Source of the DNA: Chlorops oryzae
Taxonomy: Eukaryota; Arthropoda; Insecta; Diptera; Chloropidae
DNA: 64,000 nucleotides
NCBI GenBank assembly: GCA_020466095.1
Contig: CM035806.1
Coordinates: 94,248,340 to 94,312,339, forward strand
Reading direction: 5' to 3'
This document shows, in pieces, positions 28,312-39,504 of the stretch. The translations under genes and the position numbers were made by a program. The notes below the pieces were generated by a model. The model ran no database searches. It was not told the origin of the DNA and worked only from the letters and a program-made list of their open reading frames with translations. Numbering within the stretch: the first letter of the stretch is position 1; every line of letters starts with the position of its first letter.

Positions 28312-29700
28312 TTAGTCTATATCCATATGTTCACTAGTAACAATACTATAGTGTCCCCATGCAAAAGTATTAATACCATCTGATTGAATGCACCTCTTGT
28401 CATCTGTATTACTTAATACTACTTTTTTCCACAATTCGGTGTAAATGGCATGAAACTTACTTCTAAACATATACATACTATCAAAATAGATCTTATTTTC
28501 TAACAAACATAATCGATAATCGTCAATAGTTAATTTCATTAATGCAGTTTTTTGACTCCTTTAGACTTTTTTATTTCAAAATTGTCTAAAGTTTTTAATG
28601 AATACATTTTCGATCTGAGCCCAATGAACTCTTTAATTATTCTTCCACTAAGCTCATCCTTCATCATTCCCAAAACTTTTTTATTTCTAAGAGGAATTTT
28701 AATTGATTATCTGGAGAATAGTCTGATGTATCAAAATTGAAATCGATATCAGGAAAAATTTCTTTATAAAAATCAGAATTTTCAATACTATATATGAATG
28801 AATCAGTGTCCATATAATTTAAAGACAGATGTTTTCCAAATTTCGGTAGCATATAATCATAGTGGAAACTGTACATTTTATGTTTTGACAACTCTAATAC
28901 TGCGAAACCCAAATACATGGGCTTGTCCATATAAAATTTTTTCTTTTTGCAGTTCTATGGATATTAAATTGTCTGTGAAAATTTTAATACTACGAAAATT
29001 TGGTTTAGATATGAGGGCTTTAGCACCAAGCCGTTTACCCTTACTCTCCCACTCTTCTACTAATTTTATATTTCTTCTCTTTTCAATATTTTCCATAGTT
29101 TTACCGTACACTGCATTATTCAAAAGCTTAAAAAGATTTTTCTCAAAATCGTTTTTAGCATTTTGTCTACATTCAGTATTAAGGTCTATGTATTTTTGTA
29201 GCCAAGAAGACTGCTTGAACTCTAATATTCGATGAACTTTTACTAGTTTAAGACCATGTTTTAAACACTGTTGAAGAACTCTATAATGAATGGTATAGTT
29301 CTGTTTGGGAGTCAAGTCTGCTAAAAGCTTTGCAATTTTTCCGCCTGGTGGCTTCTTGTTTGCTGGACAAAATGGAAGATCATTATGTAAGTCATGAATT
29401 TCTTGTGGATATTCCAAATCAACTTCTAATATGTAGCCAAATAGTGAATCGGCTGGTATTGAGCAGACATTGAAATGTTCAATATTTTCTAACCACTTGA
29501 AACCTCCATAGGGTAGATATTCGGACATTGCATATCCATACAAATTATTTGCATCTAAATACACAATTGTGGATGAAGGCTTACTTGCATCATAATCTTC
29601 CATCATGTATATATTGTTAGCAGTAGAATGTCTTTTGCTACATTGAACCAAACCACCACGTATACCATTTCTAATTAAATAGAGCATTTCAATGTCAGTT
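28312..29700 (-). pseudogene. DNA polymerase B, C-terminal part only
   Basis: Protein-primed family B polymerase (POLB) of Polintons. Reading leftward from the right TIR: palm motif A 'YLDANNLYGYAM', motif B region 'KLLNNAVYGKTMEN', and motif C 'YMDTDSFIYSI' after a frameshift near 28920. A second frameshift near 28690 leads to the C-terminal region ('FHAIYTELWKKV', 'GINTFAWGHY') ending at 28312. The whole exonuclease domain and the upstream half are missing, because the frame meets the right TIR at about 29740. Frameshifts plus deletion make it non-functional. Confidence 0.9.
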
Positions 29701-29741
29701 AAAAAGCTCTAGTTCTATTTTTGTGTACTTAAGCATTGCAT

Positions 29742-30144
29742 CTTAACTTTCACTTTATCACATTCTCCTACAGTGCATTTGAAATGCGTTCAAAGATCTC
29801 CTTTGTAAATAGAACAAGGAATCCTATTCATCTTTAACACCTGTTCTCCTATCGATCTTGTCAACTAGTTTTTTCAACCTCCTCACACTCACAACACACA
29901 CACACATTTTGATTTTTTGACACACATTTTTTCCTCCTCAACATTTTCTTCTCATTCTTCTCACCTTTTTTTGCTCCACCTTTTCTTGCTCCACCTTTTT
30001 TGCTCCACCTTTTCTTACTCCACCTTTTTCTTACGCCACTTTTTGCTCCACCTTTTCTTGCTCCACCTTTTTTGCTCCACATTTTTTGCTCCACTTTTTT
30101 TGCTCCATTTTCCCTTGGCCTAGAATCGGCTAATCACACCTACT
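29742..30144 (-). repeat. right TIR of the Polinton
   Basis: About 403 bp, complementary to the left TIR, with the same minisatellite. It includes roughly 75 bp absent from the left, with a (gt)n run and 'ctagttgacaagatcgatag'. Its inner edge joins the POLB fragment within about 40 bp. Confidence 0.9.
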
Positions 30145-30149
30145 GCAAT

Positions 30150-30450
30150 GCTGAGCATATTCTCCCAACTTTGTCCGAAAACACTCGTAGAATTTCCATA
30201 CAAATCAGTTCAAGAGAAATTGCCAGTATCATAAAAAATGAACTTGTCTGCAAAACAGCCCCGGGACATGATCTTGTCACTCCAAAAATATTAAAAAATA
30301 TACCATCGGTAGCAGTACAGTTTTTAACAGCCTTATTTAATGCAATTATTAAATTCAGCTACTTCCCAAAAGATTGGAAACGGTCGATTATTAAAATGGT
30401 GCCTTAGCCAGGAAAAGATCCTACCCAAACATCCTCTTATAGACCGTTAT
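30150..30450 (+). pseudogene. Jockey/I-like LINE reverse transcriptase fragment
   Basis: A 5' RT fragment with 'IKNELVCKTAPGHDLVTPKI' followed by 'FPKDWKRSIIKMVP', the N-terminal thumb and finger region of Jockey-type RT. It starts directly at the Polinton right end and stops after about 300 bp at 'SSYRPL'. A short A-rich stretch follows. It is unrelated in strand and sequence to the LINE at 30572-34885. Confidence 0.7.
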
Positions 30451-31975
30451 AAAACGTTACAAAAAAAAAAAATATATTGAGACGCACGCATGATTTTTCC
30501 GCAGTTAACGCGCTATTGAAATTCTGGCTTAACTCTATGTTCGGAACGACCTATGCATCTGAGTCGGCATTTTAGAGCATGTTTGTTTGTTTGTTTGGTT
30601 CTTTATATATTTGGGTAATCCTTGTGCTACAAGACGGGCTCCTTATGGGAGCACAAGTCAGATGAAGAAAATATAGTATGAGCTTATAAGAAATAAAAAT
30701 TGATTATAAGAGTTTTATCTACCATAAGAAAAGTTCTTAATTTTGTAAAATATAAAAAAAATAAAATAAAAAATTAATAAATGAATTCAGCTCAGAAATC
30801 TGTGAAGAAGCTTCTTAAATTACTGCGTGTTACTCAGAGTTTGAAGTTGAAAGGGGAGAGTATTCCATAGGCGTATGGAGTGCACAAAGAATTACCTCTC
30901 GGAGGACATTGTAAACGTATCGCATAGGGATTATTCGTTTGCCACGAGGAGAAATTGCGAATCTTAAAGGGTTGTAAAGGTATTCAGGTTTCTTGGTGAA
31001 AATAATTCGATGGAGAAGCAAAATTACCTTTAGTTTCAGAAAATTGCTGAAACGTAAGCCAAAAATTTGAAAGCTAAACGAGGACATATGATCTCGACGC
31101 GAACGTTTAAACACATATCGTGTAATATTATTAAAGACTACGTTCTTTATGGTTGCAATGGAAGTCACATTTTGAATATATCTCACAGCCATAAAGTAAG
31201 GTAGGAATAATAGAAGTCTAACATAAAAGAAGTCTTAGTTTGAATGGCGTATATGATTTGGATAGCCACAGTGCTCGTAGCATGTGATATACTTAAGCAA
31301 TTGTAGAGAGAAATGGGTCATTCCAAGTTAATGTACGATTAAAGGTAACTCCAAGGTTCTTTGCCGTGCTAACAAATTTGACAGGTTGACTGTTAAGGGA
31401 AACTAATGGAATTGAAGCCAAGCTTATTAGTTTATTCCCAATGACAAGGCACTTGGACTTGGAAGGGTTAAGAGTGAGTCGATTTCTAGTTGCCCATTCA
31501 GAAATTTGTTGAAGTTCACAGTTAAGTTCATTAACGCAGTCATTAAGTTGATCAGCTTTTTTCGATAACACAGTGAAACATTTTTCAGGCCACCGACACC
31601 GAACCGCTTTTCGTTTCGCGTTCCTGAAAGTACTTATGTTACTAAAACTAGAAAAACAACGTTTTTCGTTTTGCCAAATTGGCTACCGTTCGCAAGATAT
31701 AGCGGTTCACAGTTTTTGCCTCGAAATGGTTTTTTTTTTGAATTTTTCCGTATTTTTATAATGTTTTTACATCGTTAGCCGTTGGGAATTTTGGTTTTCT
31801 AAATGCGGCAATATTTGCCAGAGCAAAAAAGTCTAAAATATTCTAGCCGGAAATGTCTAAAGTCGCGACACTGTGCGCTATATCTTAGCCCATATAACTC
31901 ATACGCAGTGTCATACGCTAAAAAAGAAAGAAATCGATTTTAAAAGCTTTTATTTAACTTCACTTATGTGTAATT

Positions 31976-32020
31976 ATTAGAGCCAATTTCTCCAAGCATA
32001 TTTAAATACGAATCGTAGTT
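31976..32020 (+). repeat. isolated PIF/Harbinger-like end
   Basis: 'ttagagccaatttctccaag' is close to the terminal repeat of the Harbinger-type element at 60522-61026 and is preceded by TTA. No matching second end is found nearby, so this is a truncated relic inside transposon copy 1. Confidence 0.4.
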
Positions 32021-32783
32021 TAATCACAGATTTTCATTTTAATCAACTGACTTGTATTACCAATTGAATTGTATTACCAACTGACTTCTAAGTCTAAATA
32101 CGAAAGCTTATATACTAATTATTCTTAACCTTAGTCTGCGCTCTACAGACACTGGTGTGTTCTTCGGGAACGGTGCCATGGGCTTGCTGACGCATGCTGA
32201 CTTGTGCAGGTGTACTGACGGGTATCTTGGGCGCTTGGTTCCATGACCAATATTCAATTCCGCATATTCAGCGATTCCGCGTCAGGTCACCTATGCTGTA
32301 ATGTTGCACTTGGCACGCTTGTGCGGAGGTGCGAAACGCCAGCTTGCGTTTTTGGGCCATCTGTCGTCGCTAGCAGTATTGTGCAAGCCACAATATGGGC
32401 TGCTTTACTGTTTGACTCATAACACCATATTGAACGGCGTAGCAATGATCCTGAGCGTTGCCGTTTTGGTAGCAAAAATTTCGAACTTTTATTTTGTTTT
32501 GAATAAAAAATAACATTAAATAAAGCTACGCGCATTTGGTTTATTCATAAAAAACGAGGTGCGGGTGCTCTGTCGATACGGTTTACATAACCCTGCGTCG
32601 TCGAGTTTCATGCGTTTTACGACGCTTCTGAAAATGCATATGCTGCCGTTACTTGTGCTAGGGTTTCGGAGCACGGGCACACATCGTGTTATCTATCATT
32701 AGCTGATATTGTCACCGCTCTGTTGCCATTCTTAGGAGTGAGTTAATAGTCGCGATTTCTTGTTCGGTTGCTCCAATTCATGC

Positions 32784-34145
32784 TCAAATTCTTTGTCCTC
32801 TGAGATAGATAGAATGCTTTAATGGGAGTTCCCTCTCGATGTGCCTACCAGCTCTGTCTTCCTGGTCTTTGTCTTCATGATCGAATTGGGACAAATTATA
32901 GCTCCACCAACACACCTCTCCAAGCAATGCATCTAACTTTTTTTCCTTTGAACTGTTTTTCCATTGGCATAGTGGTCTGGTGGAATCTTTCACCTTGTTC
33001 ATCCGATTCTTGCGGTAATTGTTTCAACAAGGCGTCCAGGTGATGATGTAAGAAATATAATTTCAAAGTCATAGATGCATTGGTTTTTTCAAAGTACTGG
33101 AGCATTGTTGTCACAATTTTTTTCACTTCGTCTGGCTGTACACGATTTTTTCCTTAAACACCCTTGATTACTGCTTTTAATGCGTCCCATGCTTTCCAGA
33201 CGTACCAGCTTTAGTTTTATCATTGCTGAGATTGGGAAAGATGTTTTTCAGACAGTCGAGGACTGCACCATGATCTTTGAACGCCATTCCGATGAATTTT
33301 CCAACAATCCCCAATTTTATATGAAGAGGAGATAGCAGTATATAATCAATATCCTTTATCAATGGTTCATTGCATTGTCTCAATTTTCTTTCGTTTTCGG
33401 GTGATCTTGCTTCACAATCGCCAAACGTATACTGATTCCCTTTGTATCTCGAATCCCAATTGCAAAGGAAACAAAAATAATTCAGAAATCCTCCTGTTTT
33501 AATAATACCTTGCAATATATTCACAACTTTAATGTCACAGCAAATCTTCCATTTATGGTCGTTGTAGTTGATTTTCTGCAACATGTTGCTCAATGTCTGG
33601 TACGTTTCCTTCATATTTGTGCCCATTGCAACTGGAATTGACGGTATTTTGTTTGTTTAATGCAACAGGACAGCTTTCAAACTTAAAACTGATCCGTCGA
33701 TAAACAATCGCCAATCGACATCAATATATTTTATACCGAGTTTAGTAACTAATCCTTCGATGTCATTGCAGTAAGTGAAAGTATTTTCATTTTCGACTGT
33801 ATAAAAATTCTGGAATTCAGTCTGGCGTTTCCGGTATGCCGTGGCATTCACGTTCTGCTCCGTAAGTTTTCTGCGCTTCAAAAATGAAGTCAAAATCTCT
33901 GAATTCTGTTGCGACAATCCTAACTTAGCCACAATGTAATTCATTTCGTTTTGTGTTAGCGGTTATGGTTCATCGCTTTCAAAATCGGGCACATAATCAA
34001 AACTTGGTGCATGAACACTTTCGGTTGTCCATGCGGAAAAAACATCTGGACTACAGGGTTTTGGTGGTATGAAATTTTCATTGAGGGGTACTGGAGGTGT
34101 AGCAGTGGCAATATATTTTTTTATCTTCAACTTTGTCCTGTTCAA
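32784..34145 (-). pseudogene. putative transposase of the uncharacterised transposon, copy 1
   Basis: Fragments in order from 34145: a Pro-rich N-terminal part, 'LSQQNSEILTSFLKRRKL', 'DWRLFIDGSVLSLKAVLLH' (candidate Asp 1), 'KWKICCDIKVV' (candidate Asp 2), 'CFLCNWDSRYKG' (C-x2-C), 'LLSPLHIKLGIV', 'LKLYFLHHHLDALL' (His) and 'ESDEQGERFHQTTM' (candidate Glu). Stops and frameshifts at about 33960, 33650 and 33160 break it. The 'GPDIRKLM' segment present in the other copies is deleted. The Asp/Asp/CxxC/His/Glu pattern suggests a DDE-type enzyme; that is inference. Confidence 0.65.
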
Positions 34146-35275
34146 TCCAAAAATTTCAAATATGTTCTATAACTATTTAAGGAAAAAATTCACAAAATCC
34201 CCCTGGAACCAAAAACTTTGAACCGCTATATCACGCGAACGATAGCCAATTTGGCAAAACGAAAAACGTAGGTTTTCTAGGTTTAGTAAGTACTTTCAGC
34301 AACGCGAAAAAGGTGGTTCGGAAATTATGTGTTACACTGTGTAATTGAAGTTGGACATCGTCAGCATACATGTGAATTTTATTTGTGCGACCCACATTGG
34401 GAAGATCGTTTATGTAAATATTAAACAGAAGGGGTCCAATAACATATCCTTGAGGAACTCCTCTCACAACATCCACAGGCTCAGAGAATGAAATACACCA
34501 TTTGCGATCGACCTGCGAGATCATTTTTGGGCAGGTGAGTGGCAGGTATTGAAGAAGCAAAGGAACGGGAGAATTAAGCGCAAATAATATCATGATCGAC
34601 AGTATCAAAGGCTTTACTGTGGTCCAATAATGTTAACAGCGATATTTTATTTTCGTCAGTTGCATTTCTCAGGTCCTCAGCTACGTCGATTAGTGTGGTT
34701 ATGCAGCTGTTATTACTACAAAACCCCGACTGAAATTTAGACAAAATGCGGTGTTGCGTGAGAAAATTGGTCACTTGTTTGAACATAAGCTTTTCAACCA
34801 TTTTTGACAATATAGGGATAATAGAAATGGGGCGGAGTTCACTTGTTGTCTTAGGAACAGGAATGAGCTTTGTTTTTTTTTCCAGTTGATGTTTTTAATT
34901 TACAAAAGGAATACAGGTACTATTATACGCTCGAAATTGTCTGAGCGCTTGGTACCCTAACGTAGGAATATAGGGACAATTGTACGCTCTACTCAGTCTG
35001 AGCGCTGTGCACCCTATACCCAACACTCGGTTGTTTCACCATAATAAAAGCGCACTATGCAAGCAAAAAGAATTGAAAGTTTTTCGTGATTTTAGGGATT
35101 CGGATTTTTACTTAACATCATCATGCTCGAAATTGGCTTTTCACGCCATGTTTTTTTGCGACTAGGCTACACCGAACCTCTGGTGCTCCGTAATTTTAAA
35201 TGAACGGGTTCATTTATTTAATTTTTTAAATTTTGGAAAAAACAAATACGAGCTATATAACACTTGACATAAATG

Positions 35276-35343
35276 GGGTGTGTAGTGTATTGGTAGAGCG
35301 GGGCTATCACCCCGGAGACCTGGGTTCAGTCCTAGTTCACACA
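35276..35343 (+). repeat. tRNA-like sequence
   Basis: Contains an A-box-like 'tagtgtattggtagagc' and a B-box-like 'gggttcagtcc' at tRNA spacing. There is a 'cgggg...ccccg' anticodon-type stem and partial pairing of the ends (gtgtg/cacac). The T stem does not pair well, so this is probably a tRNA-derived or pseudo-tRNA sequence, not a functional tRNA. Confidence 0.45.
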
Positions 35344-35346
35344 TTT

Positions 35347-36045
35347 GCTTTTTATACCCAGCGTAAGCGGGGTATATTTGTTTTGTGCAAATCTTGTAAC
35401 AGGGAGAGTTAAGCTCCGGAGATATAGGAAAATAGATATAGAAATGATTAGGATCAAACACTGAATCGATTAAGACATGTCCGTCTGTCCGTCCGTCCGT
35501 CCGTCCGTCCGTCTGTCCGTCCGTCCGTCCGTCTGTCCGTCCGTGGTCGAATCTCCTCCAAAATGGCTGCACCAATGTAGTCAAAATTTAGCACACATGT
35601 ATATCGGGGTCCGAGTATGATCCTAAGTAAAAATGGGAGACATCCGCCCACTGCCACGCCCACAAATGAATTTATTATAATTTCAGTAAAATGCTTGTAA
35701 CTTGCGAACCACTCAACACATTCCATTGATATTTTGGTGTACTGGTAAACTCCGAAAAGGGACATATCCTGGAAAAAATGGACGCCGCCCTCCTCGAGCC
35801 ACGCTCACAAATAAGCCCAAAAATAAGGGCTTATCGTAACTTGTGAAGTAAAAGGCGGAGAAGCTTCAAATTTGCAGCATAGATTGACCAAGGCGAATGA
35901 AAGGTATAGGGAAATAATTTATGTGGCCCTCCCTTTGCCACGCCCACAAATAGAGAAGCAAAACATAGTGCGCTCATAATGTCGTGACGCTGGGTATTTC
36001 AAAGTCGGGCTTGACTGACTTTAGCTTTCTTACTTGTTTTTAAAT
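35347..36045 (+). repeat. dispersed repeat copy B
   Basis: Inverted relative to copy A (700-2103). Begins 'atacccagcgtaagcggggt' and ends 'tttcttacttgttttt'. It carries a GTCC/GTCT microsatellite at 35479-35545. It has blocks 'ccacgcccacaaat' at about 240- to 300-bp intervals. Confidence 0.7.
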
Positions 36046-36365
36046 TAATTTCTATAATTCTCTTTGCTTTCGTTTTCGCTCCAGTAGAATAAGAGAAGAA
36101 TAAGGAAATGAGGTAAGTTGTAATAAATTTATTTAAGTATATGTGTTTAATAGGCTGGGTCGTTTTTACGAAAGTTGTATGATCGCGTTGGAATAGTAAA
36201 ATTATGTTTCCTTATGTATAAAAAATAATTTTTGTGTAAAAAAAAAATTCAAAATAAGCTGCATCTTCATACCGCGCAAGGGGATTGAAAGTTGGAAAAA
36301 AAATTTATATGAGATTTTTCCGACTTCAATGATAAAATTTAGAATTTCTCAGCTTTAATCTCATT

Positions 36366-37360
36366 ATACCTTTTCCGAAGGAAAGGGTATATTAAGTTTG
36401 GCACGGAGTATGTAACATACAAAAGGAGTCGCGATAGATATAGACAAATATATATATTCTTGATCAGGGTGACAAGAGGAATCGATCTAGCCATGGCTGC
36501 CTGTCTGTCTGTCTGTCTGTCTGTCGGTCACACTTAAGTTTTTCGTAATTTACTCCTAAGCCATGGAAGATATCATATTGAAATTTGGCATGGACTTGAA
36601 CCAGGTAAATGTCCAAAAAACTGCATACAAATTTTTTCCTAGTCACTTTTTGGGTCGTGGGAAGTGGTTCATAAGTTTCAAAAATCACTATTTTTAACGT
36701 TTATCCTGGATAACTTTTTTACTATACATCCCAGCTTATTGAAATTTGGTGTGTGTATAGCTACTATGTAGACTTAAGCTTTCGCTGAAAAAAATTGCGA
36801 CATCGGTATATCTATGGTCATCATCCTACACATTAGAAAAAAACACTCATTCTCTTATTCTCATATCTGAATACAAAAATGATTTTTTGTTTTGCTTCTT
36901 CCGATTGTGTATTTTGCCGCCAAATAAAGTCGTCACTTATGGTTAAATTTTGACCATGACCACCATTCGCCAAATTCGCAAAAATTTTATTTTCACTATT
37001 TTGAATTGAGGTTTTCGCAGCTAGACAACATGTCCTATAAGGGTTAAAATTTTATCAAGACCACCATCCGCAAAATTCGCGAAAATTTGATTTTCACAGT
37101 TTTGAATTGAGTATTTCGCAGTTAGACAGAATGTCCTCTAACGGTTAAAACTTGACCATGCTCACCATCCGCGAAAATTTTGTGCTTAATAATAATCTCG
37201 AGTTTTAGAAGCTAAATCGAAGCACAGATAATGTGTAGCTAGAACAACGAAAAGGGCAGGAATTTTTGTTAAGTAAATGTTTTAACATATTTCAGGCTGA
37301 GGAAAAGGTATGTGTGCAATCGGCTTAGCCGATGTAAACTTCTTTACTTGTTTTTTAAAT
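36366..37360 (+). repeat. dispersed repeat copy C
   Basis: Begins 'ataccttttccgaaggaaag', has a (gtct)n run at 36501-36524 and 'ttcttgatcagggtgac', and ends 'cttctttacttg'. Its right half (36905-37350) is the inverse of 10965-11420 inside the nested element in BEL, including three 'gaccatcatccgcaaaattcgc'-like blocks. It adjoins transposon copy 2. Confidence 0.65.
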
Positions 37361-37982
37361 AAATTATGTTCCCAGATATTTTTGGTCATAAAACTATCTT
37401 TCAAAGAAAAGCAACGAAACTACGATCGACCAAAATTTTACGGAGATATGGTCGAAGAAACTCAGACCTGAGGAAATTGCTCCAAGACATGCCAAAAATG
37501 TGTTCGAACCTATCAATTTTGTAACCATTTGGAAGAAGGCATATTGCCATTTCAAAAAAAATCTTCTTTGAAGATAATCGGTTATTTCATAAGGTTGTTA
37601 TAACAATTAATTTATTTATCTATTTATCGGTTTCATTTCAGAACGTGCCCTGAAAAAAAGTCCATGAAGGTTTAAAATCCTTCTACTTGAGCTCGAACAG
37701 GAAAAAACAACACTCAATTACGATTATAGATTTTTTAAATCGGTTCACAGAAACCAAAGTTACACGGCTTTTAAATTGGACAATTTATTATTTTTCAAAT
37801 CCTGTGTTAGTTAAAAAAAATGCCGAAAAGTATACTACATTTTTTTTTGATTCGATAATGAGCTCATGTTTGGGAAAAATATATAGCAAAGTCATACCCG
37901 ACAAACTCTGTGTCGAGGGTATATGGCATTTTTCGTCCGTACTCGAGATAGACTTTAAAAAAATTTATACAGATCATGTACC

Positions 37983-39504
37983 ATGCGACTTCATGAATGG
38001 AGGAATAGGCGAATTCTGAGCATGCCATTTGGTGTTCCAATGATTTGGTCCGAGCCAAACAACCATGCCGAATGCTACGTATGTGCAGACGATGTCAATG
38101 GACTAAACCAAAAAAAGGCCGCAAGTTATATTTATAAAAGTGTTCCAGCTGCACAAACCCCGATTCCACATTCCGATGCAGTTCCTACACCGCAAAGGCT
38201 AAGTACAACATCAGGATACACGCCATTATAATTTCAAACACTACCGGAATCAAGTGAGACGATGCACACGCCCACAAATTTCACTACTCCGTGCAATCAT
38301 AAAGAAATATCGCAGCAAGGACTTAACGCTATGGCACGACAACTTAAGTTGTCACAAAGAAAAATGATTGTTCTGGCCCAGCATTTAAAATCTGCAAATG
38401 TCTTGGCACCAGATGTGAAAATTTACAGTGCTCGTGGTCGTCAGCGAGATTTATTGCAATACTTTACAATAAATGAAAACAATTCATTTGCGTTTTGCAA
38501 TGATATTGGTGGGTTGATGTTGGCAATGAACTATGAGTACAATGCAGAGGAGTGGCGGCTTTTTATCGATGGGTCAAAAAACAGCCTGAAAGCGGTGCTA
38601 CTGTACTACGACAATTCAAAAAATCCAGTACCTGTTGCACTTTCAGTGAACACGAAGGAGTCGTACAAGTCCACAAAAGATATTTTGAGTTCTGTTCAAT
38701 ATAATGAACACAAGTGGAAGATTTGTGCAGATTTGAAGGTTGTTGCACTGGTTTCTGGCCTGCAAACAGGCTACACAAAAAATATGTGCTACTTGTGTAC
38801 GTGGGACTCGCGGTACAAAGAAAGCTCTCAATATAAAAAAACGAGATGGGTCACCACGCATAGAGCATAAAATTGGTCAGAACAACGTTCGTCAAATTGA
38901 ACTGGTTCCAATGGAAAGGATCCTCCTGTCCCCATTGCATATTAAACTGGGAGTTGTGAAAAACTTCATCAAAGCTCTTGTTGGACAAGGAAACGAAAGG
39001 GCTTTTGATCAGTTTACATACCGTTTTCCTCGCTTTAGCAAAGCCAAAATAAAACAAGGTACATATTTCTTGCAAAATTTTTTGATTCGCGCTTGATTTC
39101 CCTATTTTCTCCACTTTATTCGTTCAGGCATGTTAAATGGTCCAGATATTAGGAAATTGATGAAGGACAATGATTTTGACATCACTTTCGACATTGATGA
39201 AGAAATTGCTTGGAAGCATGTTAAAGGCGTCATAGAAAATGTGCTTGGAGCTCATAGGGCCGTTAATTGGCGGCATTACGTAGACGTGATGCTCCAATCG
39301 TTTGAGCAAATAAACGTTAACATGTCGTTGAAAGTACATTTCTTGCAACATCACCAAGCTGAGTTTGAACTCCAGTTGCCTTCTGAGTCAGACGAACATG
39401 GTGAGCGGTTCCACCAAATATCTGCCCAGTTGGAGCACTGGTACAGTGGCAAAAAGCTGGATTCTCTCTTAGCAGACATTTGCTGGAATCTTCAAACGGA
39501 ATAA
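37983..39504 (+). pseudogene. uncharacterised transposase-like gene, copy 2, nearly complete
   Basis: The frame opens with 'MPFGVPMIWSEPNNHAECYV' and a zinc-binding-looking 'CYVCADDVNG'. One stop at 38229-38231 interrupts it; the same frame continues to about 38840. There it has 'EEWRLFIDGSKNSLKAVLLY' (candidate Asp), 'KWKICADLKVVALV' (Asp) and 'CYLCTWDSRYKE' (C-x2-C). A frameshift leads to 'RILLSPLHIKLGVVKNFIKA' and 'KAKIKQ'. A likely intron at 39059-39128 (GT...CAG) joins to 'GPDIRKLMKD', 'VHFLQHHQAEF' and 'SDEHGERFHQISAQLE', ending at 39504. Such proteins are widespread and unnamed in arthropod genomes. Upstream exons may exist (37687-38019). Confidence 0.7.

Larger units (their letters stand above)
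16217..30144. mobile_element. Polinton/Maverick, 13.9 kb, internally deleted
   Basis: Long TIRs begin 'agtaggtgtgattagccg' at 16217 and end with the complement at 30144. Between them lie hallmark Polinton genes: integrase with chromodomain, packaging ATPase, adenain-like protease, jelly-roll capsid proteins, and protein-primed-type DNA polymerase B. It also has PLA2, a BIR-domain gene and several unknowns. Most genes are on the minus strand. POLB keeps only its C-terminal part and directly abuts the right TIR, so a deletion removed several kb. The usual 6-bp target duplication is not seen: left flank 'tatagc', right flank 'gcaatg'. Confidence 0.93.
31569..34341 (-). mobile_element. uncharacterised DNA transposon, copy 1
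   Basis: The element is 2,773 bp. Its ends 'cacagtgaaacatttttc' and 'cacagtgtaacacataat' begin TIRs of about 150 bp sharing 'cgttttgccaaattggcta'. The flanks carry TAA at 31566-31568 and 34342-34344. Removing the element with one TAA joins the LINE frame cleanly (VQLQL to SKKADQ), which verifies boundaries and duplication. It encodes a minus-strand transposase-like gene. The CACA ends recall CACTA elements and the TWA target PIF/Harbinger, but the protein matches neither as I know them. Confidence 0.85.
30572..34885 (-). mobile_element. 5'-truncated LINE, split by a DNA transposon
   Basis: A minus-strand non-LTR retrotransposon. Right part 34231-34880: RT motifs 'SKAFDTVDHD', 'GVPQG' and 'HMYADDVQL'. 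Left part 30830-31565: 'ISEWATRNRLTLNPSKSKCL' and the C-terminal 'LHRIIFTKKPEYLYNPLRF'. The 3' end is near 30581-30597 with a (CAAA)n tail. The insertion 31569-34341 lies right after the YADD region. A stop near 34600 and truncation at about 34885 make it dead. CR1/Jockey-like, exact clade unresolved. Confidence 0.8.

Noticed and set aside
35276..35343. Functional tRNA gene
   Set aside because: A and B boxes are present but T-stem and acceptor pairing are poor and no terminator context supports it.
35210..35765. Frames with RTDGRTDGRTDG repeats
   Set aside because: Translation of a GTCC microsatellite in a dispersed repeat, not a protein.
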